Positions 13,451 through 22,009 of a stretch of DNA of 31,611 nt are shown here, piece by piece; the stretch's first letter is position 1, and each line of letters starts with the position of its first letter. Below the pieces are notes generated by a model, which saw nothing but the letters and a program-made list of their open reading frames with translations, did no database searches and was not told the DNA's origin. The translations under genes were made by a program, and so were the position numbers. The DNA is from Firmicutes bacterium CAG:582 (GTDB lineage: Bacteria; Bacillota_I; Bacilli_A; RF39; UBA660). The stretch spans positions 1 through 31,611 of the forward strand of contig FR884152.1 of assembly GCA_000435515.1 (NCBI GenBank). Direction: 5' to 3'.

Positions 13451-14519
13451 TTTGTTGACTCATCCAGGGGAAACTATAAAAGAGGTTTTGGAAGATAGAA
13501 ACATGTCACAAGAGGAGTTGGCAGTTAGGACTGGATATTCCGCTAAACATATAAGTGAAGTTGTTAGGGGAAAAAAGGATATATCCTCAGAATTTGCTAA
13601 TAGATTGGAATATGCTTTAAATATTTCTGCATCTTTTTGGATGAATCTACAAAACAATTATGATAAAGAGACGTTTGAGATCAATAATTTAAACAATGTT
13701 GATAAAGAAGAACTAGATATCTTAAGTGATTTAAAAGATATTATTAAATATTGTGAGAAAGAGAATATTATTGAATGTAATTCTAAAAAGGAAATAACAT
13801 TGTTAAACATGCGAAAATTTTTAAATTTGAATAATTTATGCAGCATACCAAATTTACCAATTCAACAGGTTGCTTTTAGAGGTTCAAAAGCAAATAAGGT
13901 CAATGTCTATGTTTTATATGCATGGCAAAAAATATGTGAATATTTTACTAGTAAAGAAAATATAACTAAATCTTTTGATGCAAAAAAATTAGAAACTAAA
14001 TATGAGCAAATAAAAAGTACAATGTTTTTATCACCAATGGAAATGGTAAAAAAATTAAAAGAAATTTTTTCTGAATGTGGTGTTGCATTTGAAATCGTGC
14101 AACATTTTAAAGGAGCTCCAGTTCAGGGGTTTATCCAAAAAAGAAAAGATAAAGTTATCTTATGTATGACCATAAGACAATCATTTTCTGACATCTTTTG
14201 GTTTACATTATTTCATGAAGTTGGACATTTAATAAATGATGATTTTAAAAATCAATATATTGATTATCAATTTATTGATAGTAAAGAGGAACAACGAGCA
14301 GATAATTTTGCTAAAAACGTTCTTATAAATCAAGAAGATTATGACTTATTTATAGAAAATTCCGAATTAAATATTACTAATATAAGAAATTTTGCTTTAT
14401 CCCAAAATGTGTTGCCTGGAATTGTAATTGGAAGAATTGAAAATGATCGAAATGATTATTCCTTTATGACACAATACAGGGAAAAATATAAATGGTGTAA
14501 TGAACCAAATGATAACTAA
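13419..14519 (+). CDS. higA: HigA-type antitoxin with HTH and ImmA/IrrE-type peptidase domain
   Basis: The ATG at 13419 follows AAGGAG (13401-13406) by 12 bases; an in-frame TTG at 13407 abuts that site and is unlikely. The 366-residue product has the HigA opening (LTHPGETIKEVLEDRNMSQ), an XRE-type helix-turn-helix at ~28-68 (QEELAVRTGYSAKHISEVV) and the A-L-x-I-S-A-S-F-W-M-N-L-Q motif typical of HigA. Its C-terminal half has an ImmA/IrrE-like zinc peptidase motif HEVGH (266-270) with a downstream EEQRADNFA helix as likely third ligand. Such fusions occur among HigA-like antitoxins. It probably represses its own operon through the palindrome at 13062-13078 and neutralises HigB. Whether the peptidase is active is unknown. 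Confidence 0.88.
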   Translation: MTENVIGLSLDLLTHPGETIKEVLEDRNMSQEELAVRTGYSAKHISEVVRGKKDISSEFANRLEYALNISASFWMNLQNNYDKETFEINNLNNVDKEELDILSDLKDIIKYCEKENIIECNSKKEITLLNMRKFLNLNNLCSIPNLPIQQVAFRGSKANKVNVYVLYAWQKICEYFTSKENITKSFDAKKLETKYEQIKSTMFLSPMEMVKKLKEIFSECGVAFEIVQHFKGAPVQGFIQKRKDKVILCMTIRQSFSDIFWFTLFHEVGHLINDDFKNQYIDYQFIDSKEEQRADNFAKNVLINQEDYDLFIENSELNITNIRNFALSQNVLPGIVIGRIENDRNDYSFMTQYREKYKWCNEPNDN

Positions 14520-14564
14520 GTATAAAAGTACAATATAATAAGTAAAAATATTTATAAATAAAAT

Positions 14565-14594
14565 AAAAAGTAACTAAGATTTAAGTTGCTTTTT
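14565..14594 (+). terminator. Terminator of higBA
   Basis: AAAAAGTAACT (14565-14575) pairs with AGTTGCTTTTT (14584-14594) with one G-U pair and an 8-base loop. The A/T ends make it potentially bidirectional. Confidence 0.75.
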
Positions 14595-14629
14595 ATTTGC
14601 TTAAATGAAATAATTGAAGAGGTGAGAAT

Positions 14630-15379
14630 ATGATAGAAATTAAAAATGTAAGTAAACAATTTAAAGAAAAAACTAAAAAGAATAATATTATTCTAGCTGA
14701 TGATAATATTAGTTTAAAGGTTCCCAATGGAAGTATTGTTGGTGTGCTTGGACCAAATGGAGCTGGAAAAACAACTTTGCTTAGAATGATTGCCGGGATT
14801 CTTACTCCAACCAATGGAACTATTTTATATGATGACGTTGATATTTCATCATCTGCTTTAAAAATAAAGAATGAAATTGCTTATCTTTCTGGAAACACAA
14901 AACTATATAATTCAATAACAGGGCGTGAACTATTGAAAATGTTTGCTGATATTTATGGAGTGGAAAAAGAGGTAAGCGAAAAAAGAATTGAAGAAATTAT
15001 AAATAGACTTGATTTGAGTTCGTTTATAGATAAAAGAATAGGAGTTTTATCAACTGGTCAAACTCAAAGAATAAATATAGCTAGATGTTTAGTTCATAAG
15101 CCAAAGTATTATATTCTTGATGAAGCAACAAGTGGACTTGATATTATATCTAGTCAAGTAATTTTAGATTTTATCAAAGAAGAAAAGAAAAACGGAGCAT
15201 CAATTATATATTCAACACATTACATGGAAGAAGCAGAAAATATCTGTGATTATGTTGTATTAATTAATAATGGTAAGGTTATCTCTTCGGGTACACCAGA
15301 GGAGATCAATAAACAAACAAAACAAAGCAACTTAAGAGATGCGTTCTTCACATTGATCGGAGGCATAAAAAATGATTAA
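14630..15379 (+). CDS. natA: ABC transporter ATP-binding protein, NatA-like
   Basis: This 249-residue ATPase has Walker A GPNGAGKTT, the signature LSTGQTQR (a common variant of LSGGQ in NatA/drug-export ATPases), Walker B YYILDEATSG and the switch histidine in YSTHYMEEAE. With the overlapping permease it forms a NatAB-type two-gene exporter; in Bacillus NatAB extrudes Na+. A GAGGTGAGAA site precedes the ATG. The 3' end overlaps the permease start by eight bases, indicating translational coupling. The substrate is inferred from family only; other ABC-2 exporters share the architecture. Confidence 0.9.
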   Translation: MIEIKNVSKQFKEKTKKNNIILADDNISLKVPNGSIVGVLGPNGAGKTTLLRMIAGILTPTNGTILYDDVDISSSALKIKNEIAYLSGNTKLYNSITGRELLKMFADIYGVEKEVSEKRIEEIINRLDLSSFIDKRIGVLSTGQTQRINIARCLVHKPKYYILDEATSGLDIISSQVILDFIKEEKKNGASIIYSTHYMEEAENICDYVVLINNGKVISSGTPEEINKQTKQSNLRDAFFTLIGGIKND

Positions 15380-16502
15380 TATATTAAAAAAAGAACTAAG
15401 AGAGATATTTAGAGATAAAAAGTCTTTATCAATGATGTTAATTGTACCTTTAATGATTCCACTTATCATAATTGGAATGTCTTATTTATTTGAAAACAAT
15501 GTCAATAAAGATATTGATGATTATAATAAAATAGGTTTTGCCTATGAGTTAAATGAAACTGAAAAATATTTAGCTGATAGTTTTAAAATTGATGTAGTAA
15601 CCGGTACAAAAGAAGAACTTGAAAAGATGTATAAAGAAGGCAAAATCAATTTATATGTAACAAAAAATAATAATCATTATGAAACTTATGGCTATGAAAA
15701 TGATACATCAGGTTATGCAGTAAGTCTTATAAGTAACTATTTTGAACAATATAAAAGTATTCTTCAAGAAAATTATTTAATCAATAAAAATATCAAACCT
15801 GATGATGTTTTAAATATTATTACATTGTCAAATGTAACCTTAGAAGAAGAAAACTTCTTTGGAAATTATATTGTTAGTTACGCTTTTATGTTTATTATGA
15901 TGGCAGTAACTGTCGCATCAACTTATCCAGCTACTGACACAACAGCAGGTGAAAAAGAAAGAGGAACTTTAGAAACTTTGCTTACTTTACCAATAAGTTC
16001 AAAAAGCATAATAATTGGAAAATATATAAGTGTAGCCATTTCTTCAATTGTAACAGGAATTATCTCCTTAATACTTGCTTATTTTTCACTTATGTATGCA
16101 GGAAGTCACTTCGATATCTATAACGGAGTGGATATAACTTTGAATCTTGGTCAAGTTGTGTTTGCTGGTTTAATAATAGTTGCATATGCATTCATGATAA
16201 GTGGAATTTGTATAAGCATTGCATCACATGCCAAAACATTTAAAGAAGCTCAAAGCGCTCTTGGACCTATAACATTAGTATCTATATTTCCAGGAATGAT
16301 AGCTTTCTTCCTAAATGTAAAATCTTCATGTCTTTTAAGTATGATACCTTTTATAAATTATACGCTTTTATTTGATGATGTAACTAAAGGAAGTTTTAGT
16401 GTTCTTAATATAATGTTTATGTTCTTATCAACATTTATAATAATAGCTTTAATGTTAAGTATAATAATTAAACAATATAAATCAGAGAAAGTTCTATTTT
16501 AG
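15372..16502 (+). CDS. natB: ABC-2 type permease, NatB-like
   Basis: This 376-residue permease has the NatB plan: a cytoplasmic start (LKKELREIFRDKKSLSMML) leading into a first membrane segment, a large extracytoplasmic domain at ~43-165, then five hydrophobic segments. The coupling-helix motif AGEKERGTLETLLTLPISS lies after the second segment. Length is close to NatB of Bacillus (~386 residues). It overlaps the ATPase gene by eight bases. No clear terminator follows; an inverted repeat (TTTAACA ... TGTTAAA, 16518-16539) lies before the next gene. Confidence 0.88.
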   Translation: MINILKKELREIFRDKKSLSMMLIVPLMIPLIIIGMSYLFENNVNKDIDDYNKIGFAYELNETEKYLADSFKIDVVTGTKEELEKMYKEGKINLYVTKNNNHYETYGYENDTSGYAVSLISNYFEQYKSILQENYLINKNIKPDDVLNIITLSNVTLEEENFFGNYIVSYAFMFIMMAVTVASTYPATDTTAGEKERGTLETLLTLPISSKSIIIGKYISVAISSIVTGIISLILAYFSLMYAGSHFDIYNGVDITLNLGQVVFAGLIIVAYAFMISGICISIASHAKTFKEAQSALGPITLVSIFPGMIAFFLNVKSSCLLSMIPFINYTLLFDDVTKGSFSVLNIMFMFLSTFIIIALMLSIIIKQYKSEKVLF

Positions 16503-16518
16503 AACATTTATATTTTAT

Positions 16519-16546
16519 TTAACATATGTTTGTGTTAAAGTATTAG
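16519..16546 (+). promoter_or_regulatory. Possible promoter of the 16566 gene
   Basis: TTAACA (16519-16524), 16-base spacer, TATTAG (16541-16546) preceded by the TGTTAAAG part of an inverted repeat. The -10 is weak, so this is tentative; the 7-bp-arm inverted repeat could instead be an operator. Confidence 0.35.
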
Positions 16547-16565
16547 TAGATGAGGTGAGGTAAGT

Positions 16566-18251
16566 ATGAGAAGTTTAAAAACAATATTAGAAAGAGAAAA
16601 TCAAGAAGATCTTGAATTATTTGCCAGTGATTATTTAGAAGGACATTTCACGAGCAAAAAAGAGATGATAAAATCTTTAGAAGAAAAAATAAAAGACGAA
16701 TTTGCAATATTTATGGATCGTGAGTTTAACTTTGATTATTTAGATGTTCTTAATGAAGTAAAAAAGAATGGTTCTTCTAACTCAATCTTAGAAGATGAAT
16801 TAATTGATAGATTCTTTCTATTTTTTAAAGATGATGATAATCTAGAATTCCCAAAAGAATTAAATGATATCTTACAAGAAAAATTTAATAAAGCAAAACA
16901 AATACAACTTCTAAAAGCTGTAGTTATCTGTTATGTTGACATAAATAATGTAATTCCCGTAGAATTTTTTCAAAAAAACTATATTGAAAAATACTCATTA
17001 GATATAACTATTGAAGACTTAAATTTAGAATATCCTATTAGAAATGGATTAATATTAATATCTGATGCAAATGAACTAGAAGAATTTTATAACTTATATA
17101 AACAAATGGACTATAGAATACTTTCAAATGAGCAATTATTTAAGACGTTTCATGTTCATAAAGATTTATTAACTTATATCGAAAAAATAATTAAAAATAA
17201 AGAAAAAATTAGCAAAGTATATGCCTTTTTAACTTTTAAACCAATGGAAGATCCGAATGATGTTTTAGGTAGTTTAGTGGAATACTTTTCAATTAACAAG
17301 AAGCAAGCAAAAATGATATCATCCTACTACTTAGACATTGCTGAAAATATTCGTTTTGCTGCTTTAAGAGGAAGAAATTTAAATGATTCTTTTCTTGATA
17401 CTTTAAAAAAAGAAGCTGCAAAGATAAAAAGTAAGGAAGAATTTACTCTTGATAAATTTATAGAATTGACTGGCCTTGTAAATGAAACTGATATAAGTAA
17501 AGAGGATATACTTGAAAGCTATAATGAGATAACTGATATTGATGAACGTATTTTGGAAATCATCGAATCAGAAGATGTTTGTTATGATACATTTGATCCT
17601 AAATTCCTAGTTGAAGGAAAGATTGGAATTGCTTTAGTAGATGATGAATATAAATATCTTATGCCAAATGAATTAAGACGTATTGTAGAAAAAGATAAAA
17701 GACTTTCTGAAAAATTACAAAAAAAATATAAAGATGATTTTTATGAAATTACTTATTCAATAACAAATTACATTCAAGCAAATGGAATAATATCTAAAGA
17801 AAAATTAATAGAATTGTTGAAAAAAACAGGTATAAAATTAAATGAAAATGAATTAAATGAAATTATTGAATATAAACATCTTTCAGTAATTGAAAATTAT
17901 ATAGTTGATCCAATTTTTGATCAAGATTCGTTTGATTATATTAAAAATGAAAAAGCAAAAAAAGATGATTACAAAATATTTGATTTAGATGAGTTGATAA
18001 ATTTAAAAAACGAAATAGAGGCAACTTTGCTACAAAATGATATAGAACCTGAAGAATGTATTATTGATGATATTTATTATGAAATTCAATTTGCAATATT
18101 TAATAAAAAGGAACTAAAGAAAATTCTTTTGGAACATGAAATATTAATTAATTCAAAAAAATTAAATGAAATATATAAAGAATTGGAATCATTAAGTATG
18201 ATTGCCCCTTTATGGAAACTAAATGGTTTTAGTAAAAACGAATTAAATTAG
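16566..18251 (+). CDS. Large helical protein of unknown function with internal repeats
   Basis: This 561-residue protein is not recognised. It is acidic/lysine-rich and predicted mostly helical, with no signal peptide or membrane segment. Similar helical units appear more than once: ANGIISKEKLIELLKKTGI...ELNEII in the second half and FNKKELKKILLEHEILI...KLNEIY near the C-terminus, with a weaker match around NVIPVEFFQKNYIEKYSLDI. The unit looks like a helix-turn-helix-turn-helix module of ~60-80 residues, a pattern used in protein- or nucleic-acid-binding scaffolds. AGGTGAGG precedes the ATG. The next gene, also large and helical, follows after a terminator. Confidence 0.82.
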   Translation: MRSLKTILERENQEDLELFASDYLEGHFTSKKEMIKSLEEKIKDEFAIFMDREFNFDYLDVLNEVKKNGSSNSILEDELIDRFFLFFKDDDNLEFPKELNDILQEKFNKAKQIQLLKAVVICYVDINNVIPVEFFQKNYIEKYSLDITIEDLNLEYPIRNGLILISDANELEEFYNLYKQMDYRILSNEQLFKTFHVHKDLLTYIEKIIKNKEKISKVYAFLTFKPMEDPNDVLGSLVEYFSINKKQAKMISSYYLDIAENIRFAALRGRNLNDSFLDTLKKEAAKIKSKEEFTLDKFIELTGLVNETDISKEDILESYNEITDIDERILEIIESEDVCYDTFDPKFLVEGKIGIALVDDEYKYLMPNELRRIVEKDKRLSEKLQKKYKDDFYEITYSITNYIQANGIISKEKLIELLKKTGIKLNENELNEIIEYKHLSVIENYIVDPIFDQDSFDYIKNEKAKKDDYKIFDLDELINLKNEIEATLLQNDIEPEECIIDDIYYEIQFAIFNKKELKKILLEHEILINSKKLNEIYKELESLSMIAPLWKLNGFSKNELN

Positions 18252-18276
18252 TTGTAAAATCAACTAATTTTTTTTA
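18246..18276 (+). terminator. Terminator after the 16566 gene
   Basis: AATTAGTTG (18246-18254), six-base loop, CAACTAATT (18261-18269) and a T-run form a perfect 9-bp stem; the TAG stop (18249-18251) is inside the left arm. Confidence 0.87.
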
Positions 18277-18325
18277 TAAATTCTTTAAAATAATGGTATA
18301 TTAATCATAGTAGGTGAAAATATTT

Positions 18326-19837
18326 ATGGATGAATTAAAAGAAATGTTAAAAAATTTACAAAATAAAATGAATGATCACGGAGACAGTTTATCAAAAGTA
18401 TCTCAAATTCTTAATAAAATATCGGAAGTAGCATCTAAATCTTTAGAAACAAACATCCAAAAAAGTTTTATAGACTCTATTCTAAGCATTCCAGCATTTG
18501 ACGAATATGATACGGTATTTACGGCTTTTAAAGAATCGATATATGAAGATCGTTTAAATAATTCTAAAAAAGCTAGAAGTTCACTAGTATCTTTAGAAAA
18601 GGAAGCAGTACAAAATTTAAGAACCTCAAAAGTATTTGATCCAGCAATAAACAAGGAAATAATGTCTTATTTTACTAGAATAAATAATATTCAAAGTGTT
18701 AATAATTTAACTAAAAAAAATAAAGATAGAATAGAAATAACTTATGAATATGATTCTTTAATATTTGATTATAATCACTATAAAGAAATGGGTGTAATAG
18801 ACGGTTTAAAAGAGTCGCAAGATATCTTTGGAGCCACAAAAAGAGTTCCATTTGAAATACCTAGTAAAGAAATGGTTGATGAAAAGAATGAACTAGATCA
18901 AAAACTAAATGAATTTAAGAGAGTAAAAGATTTAATCTCTCAAAATCCAGAGTTTACTTCAGTAATTAAATCATCTTATCCAAAAACTTTAAATAAATTA
19001 GACGAGTATATTGAAAAGTATGAAACTCAAGTTAAAATAGTGAATGAAAGTCTTGCTAAAACGGATTATAAAGAAATAAAAGAAGCAGTTGAAAATGCTC
19101 GTATTAATGCTAAAAAAGAAACAAATGAAAACGATAAAAATAAAGAAAATATTTTAGATTCTAAAAAAAGAGAATTAGAAGCTTTGAAACTTCAAAGTAA
19201 TCCAAATTATGCAAGAATTGAAGCTCTTCAAAATGAAATAGCTGCTTTAGAAAAAGAAGAACAAAAAGAAGAAAAAAATCATGAAGAATTAAAAGATGAA
19301 AATATATCTGCTGAAAAAGTAGAGTTTGAAAAAAGCGATGATGAGACTTTAGTCGAAAATGCCGATTATATTAATATTCGTGCAGAAGCTATAAAAAGAC
19401 TTAATGATGATGAACCTGGGTTAGAAGGTAAGGTACTTCCATCAATATATGAAGCAAAAGTCTCTGAATATATGCAAAAAGTCCGTAATGAAAGAATACA
19501 AAATAGAAGCATAGAAGATATAAAGTTTGAACTATATAAACAGGATAGAACTTTAACTGATGAAGTTACTGATGAAGAGTTTGATAAAAAAAGTGATAAA
19601 ATTGATGAATATGAAAATGCAGCAACTATGTACCTTGAAAAGGAAAATGAGGTACTTGATAGATCTTTACAAGAAGAAAATGATTTTAAAGCCTTGCTTA
19701 ATGAACTAGATAATAATCCCGATTTAGATTTAAGTGATTATGAAAAGATGTTAGAAGAACTTGATAAACAAACTATATTAACGGAAGAGGAAAAAGAAGA
19801 ATTAACAGCAGAAATAGAAACTAGAAAATTAGCATAA
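18326..19837 (+). CDS. Long coiled-coil protein of unknown function
   Basis: AGGTGA (18312-18317) lies eight bases before ATG 18326, giving 503 residues; the in-frame GTG at 18314 is inside that site and is rejected. The product is soluble and strongly helical. Its middle (about residues 200-320) is a Lys/Glu-rich coiled coil (KKETNENDKNKENI, EALQNEIAALEKEEQKEEK), and its end is very acidic (NNPDLDLSDYEKMLEELD). The first ~80 residues form an amphipathic helical region with repeated leucines. It has no known domain. Position beside the other large helical protein suggests linked roles, but each has its own terminator. Confidence 0.82.
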   Translation: MDELKEMLKNLQNKMNDHGDSLSKVSQILNKISEVASKSLETNIQKSFIDSILSIPAFDEYDTVFTAFKESIYEDRLNNSKKARSSLVSLEKEAVQNLRTSKVFDPAINKEIMSYFTRINNIQSVNNLTKKNKDRIEITYEYDSLIFDYNHYKEMGVIDGLKESQDIFGATKRVPFEIPSKEMVDEKNELDQKLNEFKRVKDLISQNPEFTSVIKSSYPKTLNKLDEYIEKYETQVKIVNESLAKTDYKEIKEAVENARINAKKETNENDKNKENILDSKKRELEALKLQSNPNYARIEALQNEIAALEKEEQKEEKNHEELKDENISAEKVEFEKSDDETLVENADYINIRAEAIKRLNDDEPGLEGKVLPSIYEAKVSEYMQKVRNERIQNRSIEDIKFELYKQDRTLTDEVTDEEFDKKSDKIDEYENAATMYLEKENEVLDRSLQEENDFKALLNELDNNPDLDLSDYEKMLEELDKQTILTEEEKEELTAEIETRKLA

Positions 19838-19864
19838 GGAGCAATTAATTTTGTTTCCTTTTTT
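19836..19864 (+). terminator. Weak terminator before the ECF locus
   Basis: AAGGA (19836-19840) pairs with TCCTT (19856-19860) with imperfect inner pairing, and T residues follow. It overlaps the preceding stop codon. Confidence 0.5.
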
Positions 19865-19866
19865 AG

Positions 19867-19893
19867 TGTGACTTTTTATTAATTTAAATCGTT
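19867..19893 (+). promoter_or_regulatory. ECF-type promoter of sigma unit 1
   Basis: TGTGAC (19867-19872), 17 bases, CGTT (19890-19893). The same elements with the same spacing precede sigma unit 2 (21951-21977), and the spacers share the TTTT start and the TTTAAAT next to CGTT. The layout resembles known ECF promoters (for example TGAAAC-N16-CGTA of sigma-W), so autoregulation is likely. Confidence 0.75.
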
Positions 19894-19917
19894 AATAAGA
19901 TGAAAGGAGATTAAAAT

Positions 19918-20385
19918 ATGAATAATCGTTTTGATGAAATATATTATTTATATAGTAAAGATGTTTATAAACTGATTTATAGTTATCTTTTTAATATTCA
20001 GGATACTGAAGATATTCTTCAAAAAACATTTATGAAGTTATATAACAATAAAAAGATTCTATTATTAGAAAATGAAGAAATAAAAAAGTGGTTATTTAGA
20101 GTAAGTATAAATAATACAAAAGATTTACTTAAATCACCTTGGAAAAAACTTACAAAGAGTTTAGATGATGAAATAAAATCTTATGACTTAAATAAATTTG
20201 AAACTTTTGAATTATTAAAATCCATTCCAAAAGATTATAGAATACCATTATATTTATATTATTATGAGGGATATAAGATAAAAGAAATAGCTAAGATTAT
20301 GAAAAAATCTGAATCAGCTATAAAGATGAAACTTTCAAGAGGTAAAGAAAAATTAAGATTAGAAATGGAGGGTAAAGATGAATAA
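19918..20385 (+). CDS. ECF-type RNA polymerase sigma factor 1
   Basis: This 155-residue protein has region 2 (YSKDVYKLIYSYLFNIQDTEDILQKTFMKLY) and region 4 (EGYKIKEIAKIMKKSESAIKMKLSRGKEKLR) and lacks regions 1 and 3, as ECF sigma factors do. An SPWKKL motif lies in the linker. GAAAGGAG precedes the ATG. It overlaps the membrane protein downstream by eight bases, the usual sigma/anti-sigma arrangement, and the promoter in front carries an ECF-like element. A close paralogue lies at 22010-22480. The triggering signal is unknown. Confidence 0.93.
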   Translation: MNNRFDEIYYLYSKDVYKLIYSYLFNIQDTEDILQKTFMKLYNNKKILLLENEEIKKWLFRVSINNTKDLLKSPWKKLTKSLDDEIKSYDLNKFETFELLKSIPKDYRIPLYLYYYEGYKIKEIAKIMKKSESAIKMKLSRGKEKLRLEMEGKDE

Positions 20386-21217
20386 ATTGAAAGAAAAGTA
20401 TATTGATAATATTAGCAATATTGTTTTAACAGATGAAAGAAATGACTATCTAAAATTAGAAACTATTAATAGATATAAAAAAAGAAAGAAGAAAAATAAA
20501 ATTGTTTTTAGTTTAATTATGATATTCAGTATTCTAATCATTGGAACAGGCATAACTTATGCAAACGATATAAAAGCAAGCATTAGCGAAGTTATAACAA
20601 AAATTAGCAATAGAACCACATCAAATGGAAGTACATATACAAATTTTAAGTTAGAATCAAAAGCAAGAAAAAAATTAAATTATGATGCAGTGCTAAGAGA
20701 AAGCACATGTCAAAATTATATTGGTTCTTGTGATATAATTGATGCAATAGATGAATGTTATTCGATATATACATATGAAGAATTAGAAAAAGCTCTAGGC
20801 ATAGAAATTTTAAAAAATGATTTGTTTAAAGATAATAGAATAGTAGTAACTAAAATTTCCCGTAAGGATGAAAAAATATCATACTTAAGGTTTAGCATGC
20901 CAAATCCTATGGATGCCGAAAAAAATTCTAGAAAGACAACTAAAATATATATGGAGATTATCATGCGTACAAAATATAATACAAGCAACAATGATACCAT
21001 TTGGGAAGCTAATTTATCATCTGAAAAAAACATAAAAGAATACTATATAAAATCTATTAATGATAAAGCATACATTTTTTACACATTTAGTCATACTCAA
21101 AGTGTTTTTATAATTCACGACGATATATTATATCGATTAAAAATATCAATTGGAGATGATTACTCTTCTAATCCTGATAAGGCAGTTCAAAAAATATTAG
21201 AAGCTTTTCATTATTAA
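20378..21217 (+). CDS. Membrane-spanning anti-sigma factor 1
   Basis: This 279-residue protein has a cytoplasmic N-terminus of ~40 residues rich in Lys/Arg (YKKRKKKNK), one membrane segment at ~42-63 (IVFSLIMIFSILIIGTGITYA), and an extracytoplasmic domain. The last third shares YTYEELEKALGIEIL and a C-terminal DILYRLKISIGDDY...KILEAFHY with the equivalent gene of unit 2. Overlap with the sigma gene and single-span topology point to an anti-sigma factor that holds the ECF sigma factor at the membrane. The outer domain vaguely recalls DUF4367-type sensor domains; this is not certain. Confidence 0.8.
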   Translation: MNKLKEKYIDNISNIVLTDERNDYLKLETINRYKKRKKKNKIVFSLIMIFSILIIGTGITYANDIKASISEVITKISNRTTSNGSTYTNFKLESKARKKLNYDAVLRESTCQNYIGSCDIIDAIDECYSIYTYEELEKALGIEILKNDLFKDNRIVVTKISRKDEKISYLRFSMPNPMDAEKNSRKTTKIYMEIIMRTKYNTSNNDTIWEANLSSEKNIKEYYIKSINDKAYIFYTFSHTQSVFIIHDDILYRLKISIGDDYSSNPDKAVQKILEAFHY

Positions 21218-21237
21218 AATTAAAGGAGAAAATATAA

Positions 21238-21891
21238 ATGAAGAAAATATTAATTATTACATGTCTTGCTTTATTAACCTTAGTTGGCATTCTTATACCG
21301 AAGTTTTTACCAAAAGAAAGTAATCATGAATATAAAAAGGAAGAAAAAAACATAATTACTGTAACTTCAATAACTGAAAAAGTATTCAAAGAAGAATTCA
21401 CTACATTGATGAAAAAAAGTGATGCCGTAGTAAAAGGTAAAGTCGTATCGGTAAATTTTGAAACTTTTGCAGGAAATGCTTGGACAAAAATTACATTACA
21501 AATAGATGATGTCTTTAAAGGAGAAGTTAAGAAAAATCAAGATATTGATATATATTATCTTGGTGGGTATATTTCTTTAAATGATCATATTAATTTTTAT
21601 AAAGATTCAGAAAGATTTTCCAATTTAGGTGAAAACGAAAAAGCCAATACAATTCTTAAAGAAATAGTAGATGGAGAAGAATTTATTGCTAAAGATGAAG
21701 AATTAATACTATGCATCGTAAAAACGTCAGAAGCGTCCCCTTTACCTAAAGGAAGTTATGAACGTCTTTATGCTTCAGGTATGTTAAAAGAAAAAGATAA
21801 TCAATACGTTCAAGTATATGGAGAATTTGATCCAAAATTTAAAATTGATAAAAATAAATTGAATAATCTAAAGAAAATAATTAACGAATAA
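21238..21891 (+). CDS. Exported protein of ECF unit 1, possible OB-like domain
   Basis: This 217-residue protein begins with a signal anchor (ILIITCLALLTLVGILIP) and has an extracellular domain. SDAVVKGKVVSVNFET, WTKITLQIDDVFKGEV and IDIYYLGGY form a beta pattern common in small secreted Firmicutes proteins with OB-like folds. No lipobox is evident. AAAGGAG sits before the ATG, 20 bases after the anti-sigma gene, so it is the third gene of sigma unit 1. Unit 2 has no counterpart. It may be an effector or a signal-sensing partner. Confidence 0.8.
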   Translation: MKKILIITCLALLTLVGILIPKFLPKESNHEYKKEEKNIITVTSITEKVFKEEFTTLMKKSDAVVKGKVVSVNFETFAGNAWTKITLQIDDVFKGEVKKNQDIDIYYLGGYISLNDHINFYKDSERFSNLGENEKANTILKEIVDGEEFIAKDEELILCIVKTSEASPLPKGSYERLYASGMLKEKDNQYVQVYGEFDPKFKIDKNKLNNLKKIINE

Positions 21892-21910
21892 AATATATTT
21901 GTTATTATAG

Positions 21911-21943
21911 AAGTGTAATGAGTCAATAATTACACTTTTTTTT
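21911..21943 (+). terminator. Terminator of ECF unit 1
   Basis: AAGTGTAAT (21911-21919), nine-base loop, ATTACACTT (21929-21937) and a T-run: a perfect 9-bp stem. Confidence 0.87.
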
Positions 21944-21950
21944 ATTTTAA

Positions 21951-21977
21951 TGTGACTTTTAATTAGTTTAAATCGTT
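21951..21977 (+). promoter_or_regulatory. ECF-type promoter of sigma unit 2
   Basis: TGTGAC (21951-21956), 17 bases, CGTT (21974-21977), the same as the element before sigma unit 1. It starts eight bases after the end of the unit 1 terminator, so it drives an independent transcript. Confidence 0.75.
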
Positions 21978-22009
21978 GTTAGGTTGAAAAAGATGATGGA
22001 GTGATTATA

